NCBI GenBank assembly: GCA_026261815.1
Contig: JAMPIT010000437.1
Span: forward strand, 5,840,001 to 5,904,000
DNA length: 64,000 bases
Direction of reading: 5' to 3'
Source: Monarcha castaneiventris obscurior
Lineage: Eukaryota; Chordata; Aves; Passeriformes; Monarchidae
The notes beneath the pieces were generated by a model. The model did no database searches, was not told the origin of the DNA, and saw only the letters and a list, made by a program, of their open reading frames with translations. A program made the position numbers and the translations under genes. How positions within the stretch are numbered: the stretch's first letter is position 1; each line of letters starts with the position of its first letter. Positions 52,963 to 64,000 of the stretch are shown here, one piece after another.

Positions 52963-53106
52963 ATGGAAGCTACAGGCAAAATCGACTGAACCTCACAACA
53001 CTTTTGGTACAACCAATTTCTGCAGTGCTTGCCAGAAAACTTGTTTCCCCACCCGAGGACACTGCCCAGAAAGACAGGTGTACCCCCCTCCAGCTGCCAG
53101 CTACAG
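52963..53106 (+). CDS. NAALADL2: NAALADL2 exon: end of PA domain
   Basis: This 144-base exon lies between the acceptor ...ctgttgtttaag and the donor gtaatg (53107). With the single base carried over from the previous exon the frame reads DGSYRQNRLNLTTLLVQPIS and goes on through AVLARKLVSPPED and DRCTPLQLPAT. The segment from LTTLLVQPIS to RKLV corresponds to the stretch of glutamate carboxypeptidase II relatives where the PA domain returns to the peptidase-like domain (the SIPV-HPI-x-AxKLL region). An N-glycosylation sequon (Asn-Leu-Thr, Asn codon 52989-52991) fits an extracellular location. The exon again ends after the first base of a codon. The donor is weaker than the other two in the window. 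The length is a multiple of three, so skipping it would keep the frame and delete 48 residues. Confidence 0.92.
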
Positions 53107-54087
53107 GTAATGCTTTCCAAAGACACTTCACCTGTGGAATGTTCCTCAAGGACTCCAAATCCACTTTGTATAACTATACAACGAGGAGGTTTAGCTGACT
53201 TTCTGGAAGAGCCTGTGAACAGTCTAAAATTAGGCTCCTAAAATCTGATAGATGGAAGATGTGGTTAAAAAAAAACATAAGGCATTGAGCACTAATTCTT
53301 AATATTGACTTGAAACCTCCTCTGTGTAGATACCATCACTAGGGAGGGTTTGTTAGTGCTGCAGTATGGTTTGTTAGGCCTTGTTGTACTACTAATAATG
53401 TGATTTTTAACATTAAGGCATCAGTAACTATATAATTCTGTGGCATTTTTTTCTGTTTCTGGAATAACAACACTTGAATTCTAAACATGTCTCCATGTTC
53501 CTTAATTTGTATATTCTGTAGAATAAACAATGTATTGTTATCTGAACCTTCAGGCAGCTTTTTCTCTAAGTTTCACCAGGAAAATGTACATCATGATAAG
53601 AACAAAACACCTTGAGTAGAGGCAGATGAATGCATTCATAGTATCTCCCTAGAAATAATGCCATTAGCAAAGTCACACGGATTATTGCTTGAAAAAAGTT
53701 ATTGCTGATGTAGAGGGGAAAAAAATGTAAGACTACAGTCTTCCAGCAAAGATGCTGCACAGTGTTTCATTGAAGGAACATCTTCCAGAGAACATTCTAG
53801 ATGAGGTGCATGTTTAAACAGTAATTCTGTCTTCAGTTTTGTTTTGTACGTGTCCATCTTTCACCAGAAGAAAATGTGTATTTTATCATAATGCCCATTT
53901 AAATGAATTGATTTGAAACTGTGGTCTTGGAAGGGAGGAGGCAAATTAATTTAGCCACTGTATCCTGTGCTACACACAGTGATAATAACAGTAAAAAAAG
54001 ATTTTGAGGGCAACCAATGTACTTTCATGGGCTGAATCCCTTGTTTATTGCTTTTGGAAAGTTATTGTGGAATAGGAGTACAATACA

Positions 54088-54125
54088 ACAAGTCATAAAA
54101 AAGCTTGATTAATTTTATGACTTGT
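54088..54125. repeat. perfect 13-bp hairpin, 12-base loop
   Basis: acaagtcataaaa (54088-54100) pairs exactly with ttttatgacttgt (54113-54125) around the loop aagcttgattaa. It is the longest perfect stem noticed in the window. It lies about 1 kb downstream of the exon at 52963-53106. It may be chance, a fossil of a short palindromic element, or a structured pre-mRNA segment. Confidence 0.7.
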
Positions 54126-56343
54126 GCTAGCCTACTAAAAAGGAAGGCAGAGGACCTCATGTTTCATGGCTTAAGCTGCTGTGGTTAGACAGGACTAATG
54201 TTGTCCATGCATGGCTGACTAGATATTTTAAAAATTAACTGATTGTCTCCACAACCAGTAGAAAAGAAGAAAAGGTCATTTTGGAAGGAACAAGTGCTTA
54301 GCCATTCCAGGTTGGATGCATGAAGCTTGTTAGTATTGAAGGAATTTTCAACAGCTGAAGTGCCTGGAGCAAAGCATGAATTTGGGCTGGAAAATGACAC
54401 TCATTTTAGAAAGATAAAAGGCTGCACAGTGTCTGTTTCTCAAAAAGCTTTTTCTGGAGGCTGCAGGACAGAATCACCTAAAGGGCAGCTTATTCTACTT
54501 TTTCTGTGACAGGTGTGGCATGTCTGTTTTATGTCCCTGACAAGACAGGTATTGTGTGAGAGTAGAATTTTCGGAAAGAAAGAATATTCCTAGCCAGCAG
54601 TGTCCATGTCCATGTCTGGTTTACTGTGGGTGAACAGAACAGCTTGTGTCTGATTTCATGTAAAGCTTCTGAACCGCAGTAATCCATGTGGGATTTTAAA
54701 AAACTCTCAATTTATTGAGAAAATAGGGACTATAAGAAGAAGACTTGTATAATTCTGTAATGTATTATGATACATTTTTCCTTGAAGTAATGGTGAATCT
54801 GTTGATGTTCTGGAGCACAGAACATCACTGTTGTTCAGTAGCAGCCTTAATGGAAGAGATAAAAAACTGGTCTTAGGATAAGAAATTGTGTATAACTATT
54901 TAATAATAGTAATAGCTAAAGAGATAATGCTGAGGACAGCAGTGCATTTGAGAAGAGTGAAGGTTGAATTTGCAGTCTTCCTGTTGATTTGAAGAAGCTT
55001 AAGAGAGAGATTTCACTTCTGACGTAGGACTCATCACTTATCTGTCAAAAGAGGTGAATGAGCAATTCAGATGATTGGTTGGCTTAAAATTTGTTAGGAT
55101 AAAATGATCATCATTCTCTCATCAGTATGTTTCAAAAAGCTGAACAGCAGATTCATCAGTAATGATTAAACATTTATATATAGTTTTCTCACATTGCTGC
55201 TTTTTTCCCTTAGCCTTGCAGTTTTCAAGAGGCAAAATGTGACAGAGGGAGTGGGGGGATGGAGACAAACATCCCAGACAGATTGAGTGCTCAGGGCCTA
55301 CAGAGCAAATAGTGGGAATTGAAGTTATCTGTTAGTTTTGTGTTAGATGAAGTCAGTAATTAAATTTGCTTTTTGTTTGGTATGGTACATTATCCTTAAA
55401 CCTCATTAATCTGAAATTCTGTGCTCCTATGAACTTTTTCCCAAATATAGGCAATTAGAAGGAATTTCTGAATGAACTTTTGTAGAGAAACTAAACTTCT
55501 GAAGCTTCCTTTTTTTACAAAATCTTACTAGGGTATTTGCTAGAACGTTGTGAAGGTTGCTGTAAAACTAAAGCACTCCTATAAACATAAATGAAGAAAG
55601 TCCTGCTGTGTACAGTGAACTGTCTTTGTTGTTGTTAAGTTTACCACTATTTGGGAGATTGCAGTCATGTACAAATTATCCTTTCCAATTAAGCTGTTGG
55701 GTTTTTAATGTAAATCTGTCTAATGTGGATTAATTTACAAAATGTTTTTTGCCACTAATGACCATATACTTTGGTTTGAATGGAAATCCTGGAAGCCTGG
55801 TGTTGAAACACATCTATGTGTGTAATTTTTCCCTTTGGCTTTAAGTGTCAGTTTTCCTACCTGTGTCATGTCTGAGATGAGGGCAGATGAGAAAGATCGA
55901 GGATTTCAGTAGTGATCAGTCTCCAGGTGTCTGTGGCTCATCCTGTTCTTCCATTCTTCCCCACATTTATGCTGCTGGTCACTCTTGGAGATAAGGACTA
56001 GATGACTGCTTGGTGTGATCCAGTATGCCTGAGCAGTACAGCTCAGTTGGTAGGAGGTGTAATGCAGGCATTCATGCAGTGATCTCACTTAAAAATCCCA
56101 TTTCTTACCACTTCCTAATACCTTTTCCTGTGCAATAGGGGTGATTTTTTTAATACTTCAGTTTCTGAAATTATAAAACCAAAGCATGAATAGTTTAATT
56201 AACTTGAATGATATCAAACACTGTGTGAATAATAGAGCCAGGTATACAAAGACTCACAGCATCCTGCTGCAGACAGTAAAATTACTCAGATCAAAATGCT
56301 TTTCTAGGTAGAATCTTTTGATCTTTTTTTAGTCTACAAAATA

Positions 56344-56379
56344 CAGTCACTGATCAATACTGAATCATCACAGTGACTG
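56344..56379. repeat. 9-bp inverted repeat
   Basis: cagtcactg (56344-56352) and cagtgactg (56371-56379) are exact reverse complements separated by 18 bases. No associated feature is visible, and chance is likely. Confidence 0.45.
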
Positions 56380-59300
56380 CAGTGCAGAGCTCCATTGTAG
56401 GCTGCAAACAAATCTACCTCCTCTAACAAAACGGGTGAGTGGAACAGATAACCAGAACTGACTGTTACTGGAAAGGTTTGTAGCACAACATAATGAATTT
56501 TTATGAGACTTTGAACATCTATTTTATGTAGTTCCACATGTCAGATGTTCATTATACCAAGTTTATAGTCAGCTCTGATCATGTGAAATTTGAATCATTA
56601 ATTATACAAAGGGAATAATTGGAAGAGTCCGTTACTTTCCATATTATACGAAGCTCATCCAAGATAAATAAAGTTCTCTGCCAAGTGCTGCTCTAGTGCA
56701 AATCAAGCCTGTCTTCTTTCCAGTCAGAGGAAGGGCATGGATTGATAAAGGATATATATCTCCTCCTGTTAAACTACAGCCTTGTGATAATATTATATGT
56801 GTTTCTCCTTCGTAGTTTGTTACCTGTCAGAGAAAATAAAGACTCCCATATTTAATCAACTCTGGCTGTGCCATCTCACACTGTGATATCAATATGCAAA
56901 CAGTACGATAATTTCTGGGTATTTGCACTCTGCTAAACATGAATCCAAGGAAACAAATAGAGAAAGATGCCAGCATATTGTGGGGCAGTGCATGTCACTA
57001 TAGGAATATAACAAAGCTCTGCAGATGTCTCTTACTGGCATTTCAAAGAAGAACAAGTTAAATAGGGAACTCTGATCTAATTCAGACATCCTGTATATGA
57101 AAACTTACAGACATTTATACCAGTACTCTCGGATTTTATTTTCATGATCACTTTAAATTCTGTTCCTTTTTTAAACAGAAGTTCATGAGAAGAATAAAGC
57201 ATGAACAGTGTGAAGCATTTTTAAATGTATCTTCTCTCTACTCCCACCTGAAGCCTCAAGAGTTTTTCTACCAGAATTGTAAATGATCAAGATATATTTT
57301 CAGAATTCTGTTCTGCGCCAATATTTTCCTGTGTGATGCTTTGCTTTTGATTGCTATAAAGCAGGTAAAGAATAAAAGTAGTGTGAGGTTATGAAATTCA
57401 ACGACACCATCTGAAGCATTTTCAGTTCCCTTTGATGTTGACTGTGACACATTTATTCTGTATCACATTAGGCCATCCTAGTTTAGAGCCTCCTTAAAGG
57501 ACTTTATTCTAGGCATTGCTTATTTTCAAACACTCTTCATCTGAAGAGTTTTATTTCTGGATTCTTCATTGTAGGTCAGAAAAGATGATCAAATACCAAG
57601 GAGTTTATTCATTAAGCTCCTCAAAGTAAGATTAGGCTTGGAGTCTTGAGATCTATGAATATTTGTTAAAAAAGGACAATATGTTGTCAGTAGGCAACAT
57701 AATTGATTGATCAGATAGAAATCTATTAGGGGAAAAATATTAGGGATACCAGATTTAGTTGGGATATTGTTTATACACAAAAAAAGTTAAGGCTTTTCAT
57801 TACAGGGACATCTGTCTAGGAGTTCTGACAAATCCCTGTACAAACAGTTTTATACTTCAACAGCACTGTACATTGCATAGATTCAGTATTGATTTGGGCA
57901 TATGCAATTTGATAGTATCACAAAATATTTTTCTGAGATTATATGCATTATTAAGTATATCCTATCTTCTATTTATTCACTTTCCTAGGTGTATCATGTT
58001 GCATGTAGTGTTTTTTTAACTCCTGCTGTTACATAAATGTGTGTGACGATTATATTTCTTCACTTAAAGATCTGTGTTTCAACTTAATTAAAAACTGACA
58101 TAAAATACATAGTATTTAGGTTTTGCACTCAAATTGTCATGATGATCTGTCAAGTGCAGTTATATCCTGATAATTTCAGCTCAGTTAGTGTCCCCTAAGT
58201 CACATGAGCATGGATGTTTGATGGTGTTTGAAATCTCTAGATCAGTTGTGATTTCAGACTGATACATGTTTATTCAGGTGTTGATTTCAACAGGAGCTGT
58301 CTCAAAAACTGTATTACTTGAGGCTATTCAATGTACCTTATTTTTGCAGTCTACTGAAATCACTTCTGGTTTTATGATCCAGGAGCTATTCTGTTGAAAT
58401 CCTTGACTTCAGTTAATACTTGATTTTTCTATACTGGAGTTAAATGTGCATGTAGGGAAATCTTTGTCAATGATTAGCAAAAAATCTTGTCAAATGAGTT
58501 TAGTTTTCAAACCTGAGTCCCTAAAGATGCTTTTTAAAATCCAGCACTCAAATGCTCAGAAAATTGTCTGGTTATAGGTATTTAGCAAAATCTGGCAAGA
58601 ATTTAACCAACAGGTTTGAAAATGAGGTTCAAGCTTATACTCCTCTATGTATGAGCCTGGGATGAGGTTAAAAGCAAAATAAAAGAAGCAAGCATAACAC
58701 GTGTTCTTTTAACATAACTACTGCAAATAGAAGGTTTTTCTCATCTAAAGTACTAAAATTGTCAGTCAAATGAGAGGAAAAGTAGCTGTGGATTTCTAAA
58801 AATAACTATATAAATGTGAGGGGAGAATGTAGTCATTTGGTATGAGACAATTTACAAATTCTGAGTCAGGAAAGAGATAAAAAAAGTTAACAGTAAATAT
58901 GTTTGTGTTCTTCTATTCCAGAAGTAGATTTTAGCTTATATAAAGACAATGTATCCTGAATAATGTTAAGGTAAAGTCTCCTCATAGCTTTCCAGAGAAT
59001 ACAGAGAAAAAAAAAAGGCAAAAGTTGTCAAGATCCTTAAAATACAGTGTTAGGACAAGAGGTTTGTTGTCAGAACTGTTTAGAGAGGGGATTAAATTTC
59101 ACTTCTACTGTATACTCCAAAGAGTAGTTTCAGCCTTTTCATCTGGTGTTCTAAGCCTTTAAGCCCAAGTCACTTTAAGCTGACTACTGTGTTACATGAC
59201 TATTAACTCAAGTATCTGATTTTAGAATATTTGTATTGCCAGAAGTTAATTTTCTGTGTCTTTATTGTCAGTTGGAGACTGGATAGCTGATGTCGATTAA

Positions 59301-60215
59301 GGAAAAACAGTGAAGTCAGTTGTCTTCAAAAGGATTTATCTTTTTTTTGTCTGAGAAAGGGCTCAAAGGAACAAACATCTAAAGTGTTGTAGGAAAAGTA
59401 AATGAAAACAGTTCTGACTTTACAATCTCTTTTTTTTAAGAAGAGTAAATTGGCTCTAGAATGGTTGTAGGTGAGAAACAGCAGCAAGAAGTAACTTGCA
59501 TAGTTTAGATTAAATTTAAGCTGCTTAATCAACGTAGATGGCTTGAGCTGTTTTCACTTGTTTTGAAAGACCCTTTGGGAATCCTTTGGACTATTTTTTT
59601 AATGCAATATTTTTTAAAAATTCTAGAATAATATCTGTGCATTTATTGAACAAACAGAATTCATTTATATGGCATTGATAAATCTTACAGTAACTTACAT
59701 CAGAAGAGCAAAGTTAATTTCATGACAAATCAAAATATTAACTTGCTGTGATTGATTGCTGCAAAGTCATGTGCTGGGGTTTATTTTTAATTAACTGCTT
59801 AGCTTGCATTTTCCTTAATGGTTTGTTCAAGCAAAATCAGAATTGTCGTAGAGAAGACACATCTTTAGATAACAGGAGAGGTTTTGTCTGAATAAAAAAA
59901 TAGAATAAATATTGCTAGTACTTTTTTTTAAACAAAGATGCTAGCAGTTGCCTTGCTTTTTTCAAAGTCCAATGAAGACTAGTGAATTAAAATATACTGT
60001 ATTTTATTTTAATAGAATTTAAAGTAAATTTACCATACGAACCAGCAAGTGAACCCTGAAGAACAGTAACGATGTGTTGTTTTTATTTCACATGTTGCAG
60101 TAAACTCCCCAATTGCATATTCCGTGCATTTTGGGGAAAGAAAGCCTGGGAAGAAACTGTAAGAAACAGATCCATGGGAGGATAATAGCCTGGGACATAG
60201 AGAGCAAAATGCTCC

Positions 60216-60698
60216 GTGGAATATTTTAATTTTGGTCTGTGGCAGTTGGGGTACAGACATGGAAGGAATTCTGTCACAGAGATGCCTTTAAGCACAGTTC
60301 TGCCACAGGGCTGGAGCATTCATGGATGGAGGAGCATCTCCCTGCAGGTCTGGGGTCAGGCACTGGCTCTTGTCACACAGCTGCTACTTTTTCACTTTGA
60401 GCAGTTTAGGGCATTTTCATTTCTCCCGATAGAAGGTACGACCTTTCAGGTGAGCTGGATGTTAACACAGTCTGCTATCATGCAAATTAAACATTTGAAA
60501 GGTGTCAGCAACTCCCCATGGTTGGTTGTTGGTTGGTTTCCACTGTCGCAAACTGCAGGAATTCATGTGGTTACTGTGTCCCACCTTCTTTTAATCTATT
60601 TAAACTCAGACATTTACTCTACTCAGGCTTTATTCTGTGCTACAATCTCAACTGGCATGGCACTGCTGGCAAGTTCCTTACATTTCAGCAGCTTTTGA
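60216..60698 (+). other. unrecognised 160-codon open frame, doubtful gene
   Basis: This is the longest ATG-started frame I know of in the window. The translation is rich in Leu, Ser, Trp and Phe, with scattered hydrophobic stretches (for example LALVTQLLLFHFEQF and HVVTVSHLLLIYL) but no motif I know. It lies on the gene strand about 600 bases before the exon at 61303, in DNA of somewhat higher G+C than its surroundings (about 60120-60840). There is no recognisable promoter and no retroviral or transposon signature. It could be a chance frame, part of an unrecognised repeat, or an unannotated alternative exon region; chance is most likely. Confidence 0.12.
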
Positions 60699-61302
60699 AA
60701 TTGTTCTGCGTTTCTATTTGCACCGTTTCCTCATCTGATAGCAGCTAAGCCAAAAGCCCTGGCTGCTACTGGCATGTGCTCACAAGGGAACCACCAAAGG
60801 CTGTGCTGGCAAAGCTGTGGGGAGCTCTGACTGTTCCCATCTGATTTAACATAGGGCTTTTCTCCAGAAGGAAATGTAATATACACCAGGTATAATTTTG
60901 TGAACCTTATTGATAGATTGACCTGGGTGAAGGATTAGGTGAGAAAAACCTATGAAGATTAAGGCAAATTTCGTTATCACAGAGTTATGTAAATCCTACT
61001 CTTTTAAATTTTTCTTTCTGTTGTATTCTGGCAGCATTTATTGAGTGAATTCAAAGATCTTTTAACTCAAGAAGTAGAGATCTCTTTTGAGATTCTGGCT
61101 TTGAATCATGCTGCTAAAATGGGACTAAGAAAATAATGTCATATTTCATGTTCTAATCTGTGGTTCCTCTTCATTTTTTTTTAAACTTCTCATTTTTTAT
61201 TTGTTTTTTCATGCGTGTGGAATTTATATATGTGGCCTGTACGTTTCTTGGCTGGATAAGTAAGTTTAACTTTTTTTCTCTTTTTTTTCAATCTTTTAAC
61301 AG

Positions 61303-61395
61303 GCAAAAAAACAATCAGTCTGAACATTCAGTCTGTCTCAACTTACAAGACGATTTCTAATGTCATTGGATATTTAAAAGGAGCTGTATTTCCTG
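61303..61395 (+). CDS. NAALADL2: NAALADL2 exon: entry to peptidase-like domain
   Basis: This 93-base exon lies between a strong acceptor (long T/C run then aacag) and the consensus donor gtaagtat (61396). With the base carried from the previous exon the frame reads GKKTISLNIQSVSTYKTISN and then VIGYLKGAVFP. It matches the family segment of the form ..V.R..NVIG.LRGAVEPDRY that leads from the PA domain into the M28 peptidase-like core. The final G begins a codon completed in the next exon, consistent with the family's Asp after Pro. The zinc-ligand segment that follows in active relatives lies in exons beyond the window, so nothing here shows whether catalysis is kept. The length is a multiple of three, making it a frame-neutral exon of 31 codons. 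Confidence 0.92.
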
Positions 61396-64000
61396 GTAAG
61401 TATCCCTTTGTCATTTGTATTGATTATTTGTTTCATGATGGCTGGGAGTCATAGCTGGGATCAGGATCCTATTTTGCCAGATAATTCATTAATACAGAGG
61501 AAGGAAAAAGACATTTTTGTAGTCATTTTGTGACTTATGACAGGACAAAACATGAGGGTTAAACAAAGAATGAGCTGAAGGGGATATTGTAGTTACAAAA
61601 AGCATATTTTTTCACAAGCAGCAGGTGTTGCACATGGACTACTGAGAGTATCAGTAGTTTGTACCAAGTAACTGTGGTATGGTTTTAGTTTTAATATGGT
61701 TTTAACACTTGCTGCTGCCTTATTTTGTGTTTCAATCATGCCTTAAGCTGGTTTTATACAATTCTATGAATAATAATTACTGTTCTCTATGTCTGATAAT
61801 TGAACAATAAGACTCTAAGTGCAACTGGGACATAAAGCACAACACGCCTGTGTCCTTTGATGCTGTACATAGGTAATGTTATAATCAGGATATCATAAGA
61901 TCATTTTGAGATTATTTTGTTAGTAAGTGAATTTACCTAAAAGGTGAAGGGTTTCTGCAACATGAATGAATGAACATAGTGCAAACAATTCCTGGTGTGC
62001 AGATGATCATCAAAACATCATCAGGCTTGCCTTAATACTATTTTATTAGGTTATGAAGAAAGAATGGTAATTTATTTACAGGCCCTTAGGAGGTGGGCCA
62101 GTCATTTCATATTTTAAGTAATAAAATGAAGGAGGTGAAATAGTGACTCGGTTTTGTGTGTGCAGAGCGCCGTGCTCACCAAAATTTTTGTTTAAAGCAA
62201 CAGAGGAAAAAATTAGCACAGTGAATTTAATTTCTATGAAGGATTTAATTTCCTTCATTAATTTGAAGTTACCAGTCTGTTACTATTAATGTTTTGCAAA
62301 TAGCTGTCATGGAATTGGAAAGGCAGAAAGTGCCATGTTTAGACATTCTGTCTGCTGAATTCTGAAACAGAGGCAAGAAAAATAATAGTAAGTGTGCTTC
62401 AGTTTCTGTTTATCGAGTCTTCTATCTTCTCTATACCTGAACTTTTTCATCTTATTACTACATTTCTAATCAGAAACTAATTTTGGAAGGTTTGCCAATA
62501 ATTTAAGAATGTAAGGATAAATAAGTTAAGTCAGTGGCAGTACCCTGATGGCAACAGTGTGTCTCATGGATGTCTGGCTCAACAAGGGCCATAACAACTG
62601 TCTTCTAGTATAGGCACAAGTTAAATGTCTAATGCGCTGCAATATTTTGTACAGAATCAGTGTTAAACCTTTGTTTCTTTCTCTACTCTTCCTGGTTGAC
62701 ACTACAGTCATTCCTCCTCAACTGCTTTGAATCTTGGTATTTTCATGGCATTGATCCTCTGTCATTTTGATGGGGTTTTGCTCATTTCATACGCATGAGA
62801 TACTCACCTTTACGTTCACAGAAGTGCAGAAAGAAGGCAAAATTTATCTTTAGTGCCTAATGAAAGACTGCAGAGCATCACCAAGGGTGGAATTTATTTC
62901 TCTTTGCTTAAAGACCACCTAACACACACAGACAAGCACATCTCTGTAAGAGTGACCTTAGCTGGCATTTGCTCTGAGGAGTAGGAACGGGTATCTGAAA
63001 TGTAACTAAGATGTTAAAATATTTAGGAGTAGATGAAATGTGATAGTCGGTATCATTTTAAAACCCAAAAAATGCAACAATGATTTTCTGTTTGGCATGG
63101 TTAAAAATGGGATATATAACAAGAAAAGACAGGATAAAGAGACTCTTTTAAATGATAAATCCCTGTTGTCCAGCCCATCACTACCCTGAACACTACCCTA
63201 TCTTATCACCTTCAAGGGTATCTGATGGATATTTTTTTCTCTATCTCTAGTCTTTTCTTTTTTTTTTTTTTTTTTGCCACGTGATTCTGAGAAAGGCCAG
63301 CTGCTGCCCCTGCAAGCATGACCATCCTTTCTCCTATGCTTCTCCTGTAGCCATTTGCTTTAGGGTTTCCCTCTGTTTGAGGGAGAGATGTGCAGAGATG
63401 AAGAATTTCAACAAAGACACCAGCTGTTATGTTTTGCCCCTGCTCATTCAGCTGCCATCTCCAGCAGTACATTGCTGCTCGTAGCTCCTTCTCCATCAAA
63501 ATATCCTGCATTATTTTAATAAGGTCTCTCTCCTTTCACACAGTGTGTTCACAGGCTAATCAGAAATTATTATACAGGGCAAGCACTGATCCTGTCTGAT
63601 CCTTCTGTGTTAGAGGCACTTTCTTTAATGACCTAGAGGCCTGTAAGGCCATTCATTTTGGTTCCTAATTCCTGTCATTAAATGAGATCCTATGTTTTTA
63701 TATTGTCAGTGCAACCTGTAATTAAGCGTTTCATGGTGCAACAGACAAGCTGTAAAATTATGTGATTTAGATTTCATTTTGTTACATTAAATTATTATGT
63801 AAGTCTAGACTGACACTTTCCATATCTGTTTTTTCAAAGAAATTCTCGTTTCCACCCCCCAACCAGTAGATTGAAGAGGTTGTGTTATAGGTACATAACA
63901 GATCCTCTCTTTGTGTAAAGCATTTTTGATTCCTTAATAAACAACATGTTTAAATATTTTGTTGAACAGTACTGGTTAAACTCCGGTTTGATAGAGAATG
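61396..64000 (+). other. NAALADL2: NAALADL2 intron (3' part cut by window edge)
   Basis: Begins with the donor gtaagtat and runs to the window edge. I looked for the next exon, which should begin by completing an Asp codon and continue with the peptidase-like core, and saw none. It contains a poly-T run at 63258-63275 and otherwise AT-rich intron DNA. Confidence 0.85.
63258..63275. repeat. poly-T run (18)
   Basis: Eighteen T residues after tcttttc. On the - strand this would be a poly-A tail, but no retroposed body was recognised beyond it. Confidence 0.9.

Larger units (their letters stand above)
53107..61302 (+). other. NAALADL2: NAALADL2 intron (~8.2 kb)
   Basis: Bounded by the donor gtaatg and the acceptor following a strong pyrimidine run (tttttttctcttttttttcaatcttttaacag). 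It holds a perfect 13-bp hairpin near 54088, a small inverted repeat near 56344 and a 160-codon open frame at 60216-60698 that I do not recognise. I see no repeat-family match, RNA gene or further exon. The remainder is AT-rich intron sequence. Confidence 0.88.

Noticed and set aside
1..64000. CRISPR arrays, bacterial operons, prophage or endogenous retrovirus genes
   Set aside because: No regular spacer-repeat pattern, no ribosome-binding-site-led gene strings, and no gag, pol or env motif in any frame; the only long-range logic is the spliced vertebrate gene.

Overview
The window looks like an AT-rich, intron-dominated piece of a vertebrate nuclear genome, most likely a bird. Two things support this. 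First, three short exons with clean GT-AG splice sites encode an M28B-family (glutamate carboxypeptidase II / transferrin-receptor-like) protein that I recognise as NAALADL2, a gene known in vertebrates for very large introns. Second, the only recognisable interspersed repeats are 5'-truncated CR1 LINE pieces, the dominant retroposon of birds and other sauropsids. I see no Alu, L1 or B-element sequence that would suggest a mammal. Crocodilian or turtle origin cannot be excluded from the sequence alone.

Layout, all read on the + strand for the gene: 1-17344 is intron (or intron plus undetected upstream sequence) ending in a good acceptor. 17345-17495 is a coding exon for the middle of the protease-associated (PA) domain. 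17496-52962 is a ~35.5 kb intron. 52963-53106 is a second exon that finishes the PA domain. 53107-61302 is an ~8.2 kb intron. 61303-61395 is a third exon that leads into the peptidase-like domain. 61396-64000 is the start of the next intron. The exon phases agree (starts at phase 0, then both junctions split a codon after its first base). The three exons therefore join into one uninterrupted frame of 129 codons plus one base, which strongly supports the model. The zinc-ligand region of the family lies in exons outside this window.

The introns hold six CR1 fragments: three + strand 3' tails at ~9453, ~28913 and ~31336, and three - strand pieces at ~25240, ~41723 and ~50941, the last clearly older. 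They also hold short simple repeats, a 31-bp tandem duplication, several perfect hairpins and possible conserved non-coding blocks. I found no second gene, no RNA gene, no promoter/CpG island, no CRISPR array, and no viral or transposase coding region. The many short open frames behave like chance frames in intron DNA. No previously undescribed system is apparent. The most unusual local structures are the double hairpin just upstream of the first exon and a 13-bp perfect hairpin about 1 kb after the second.
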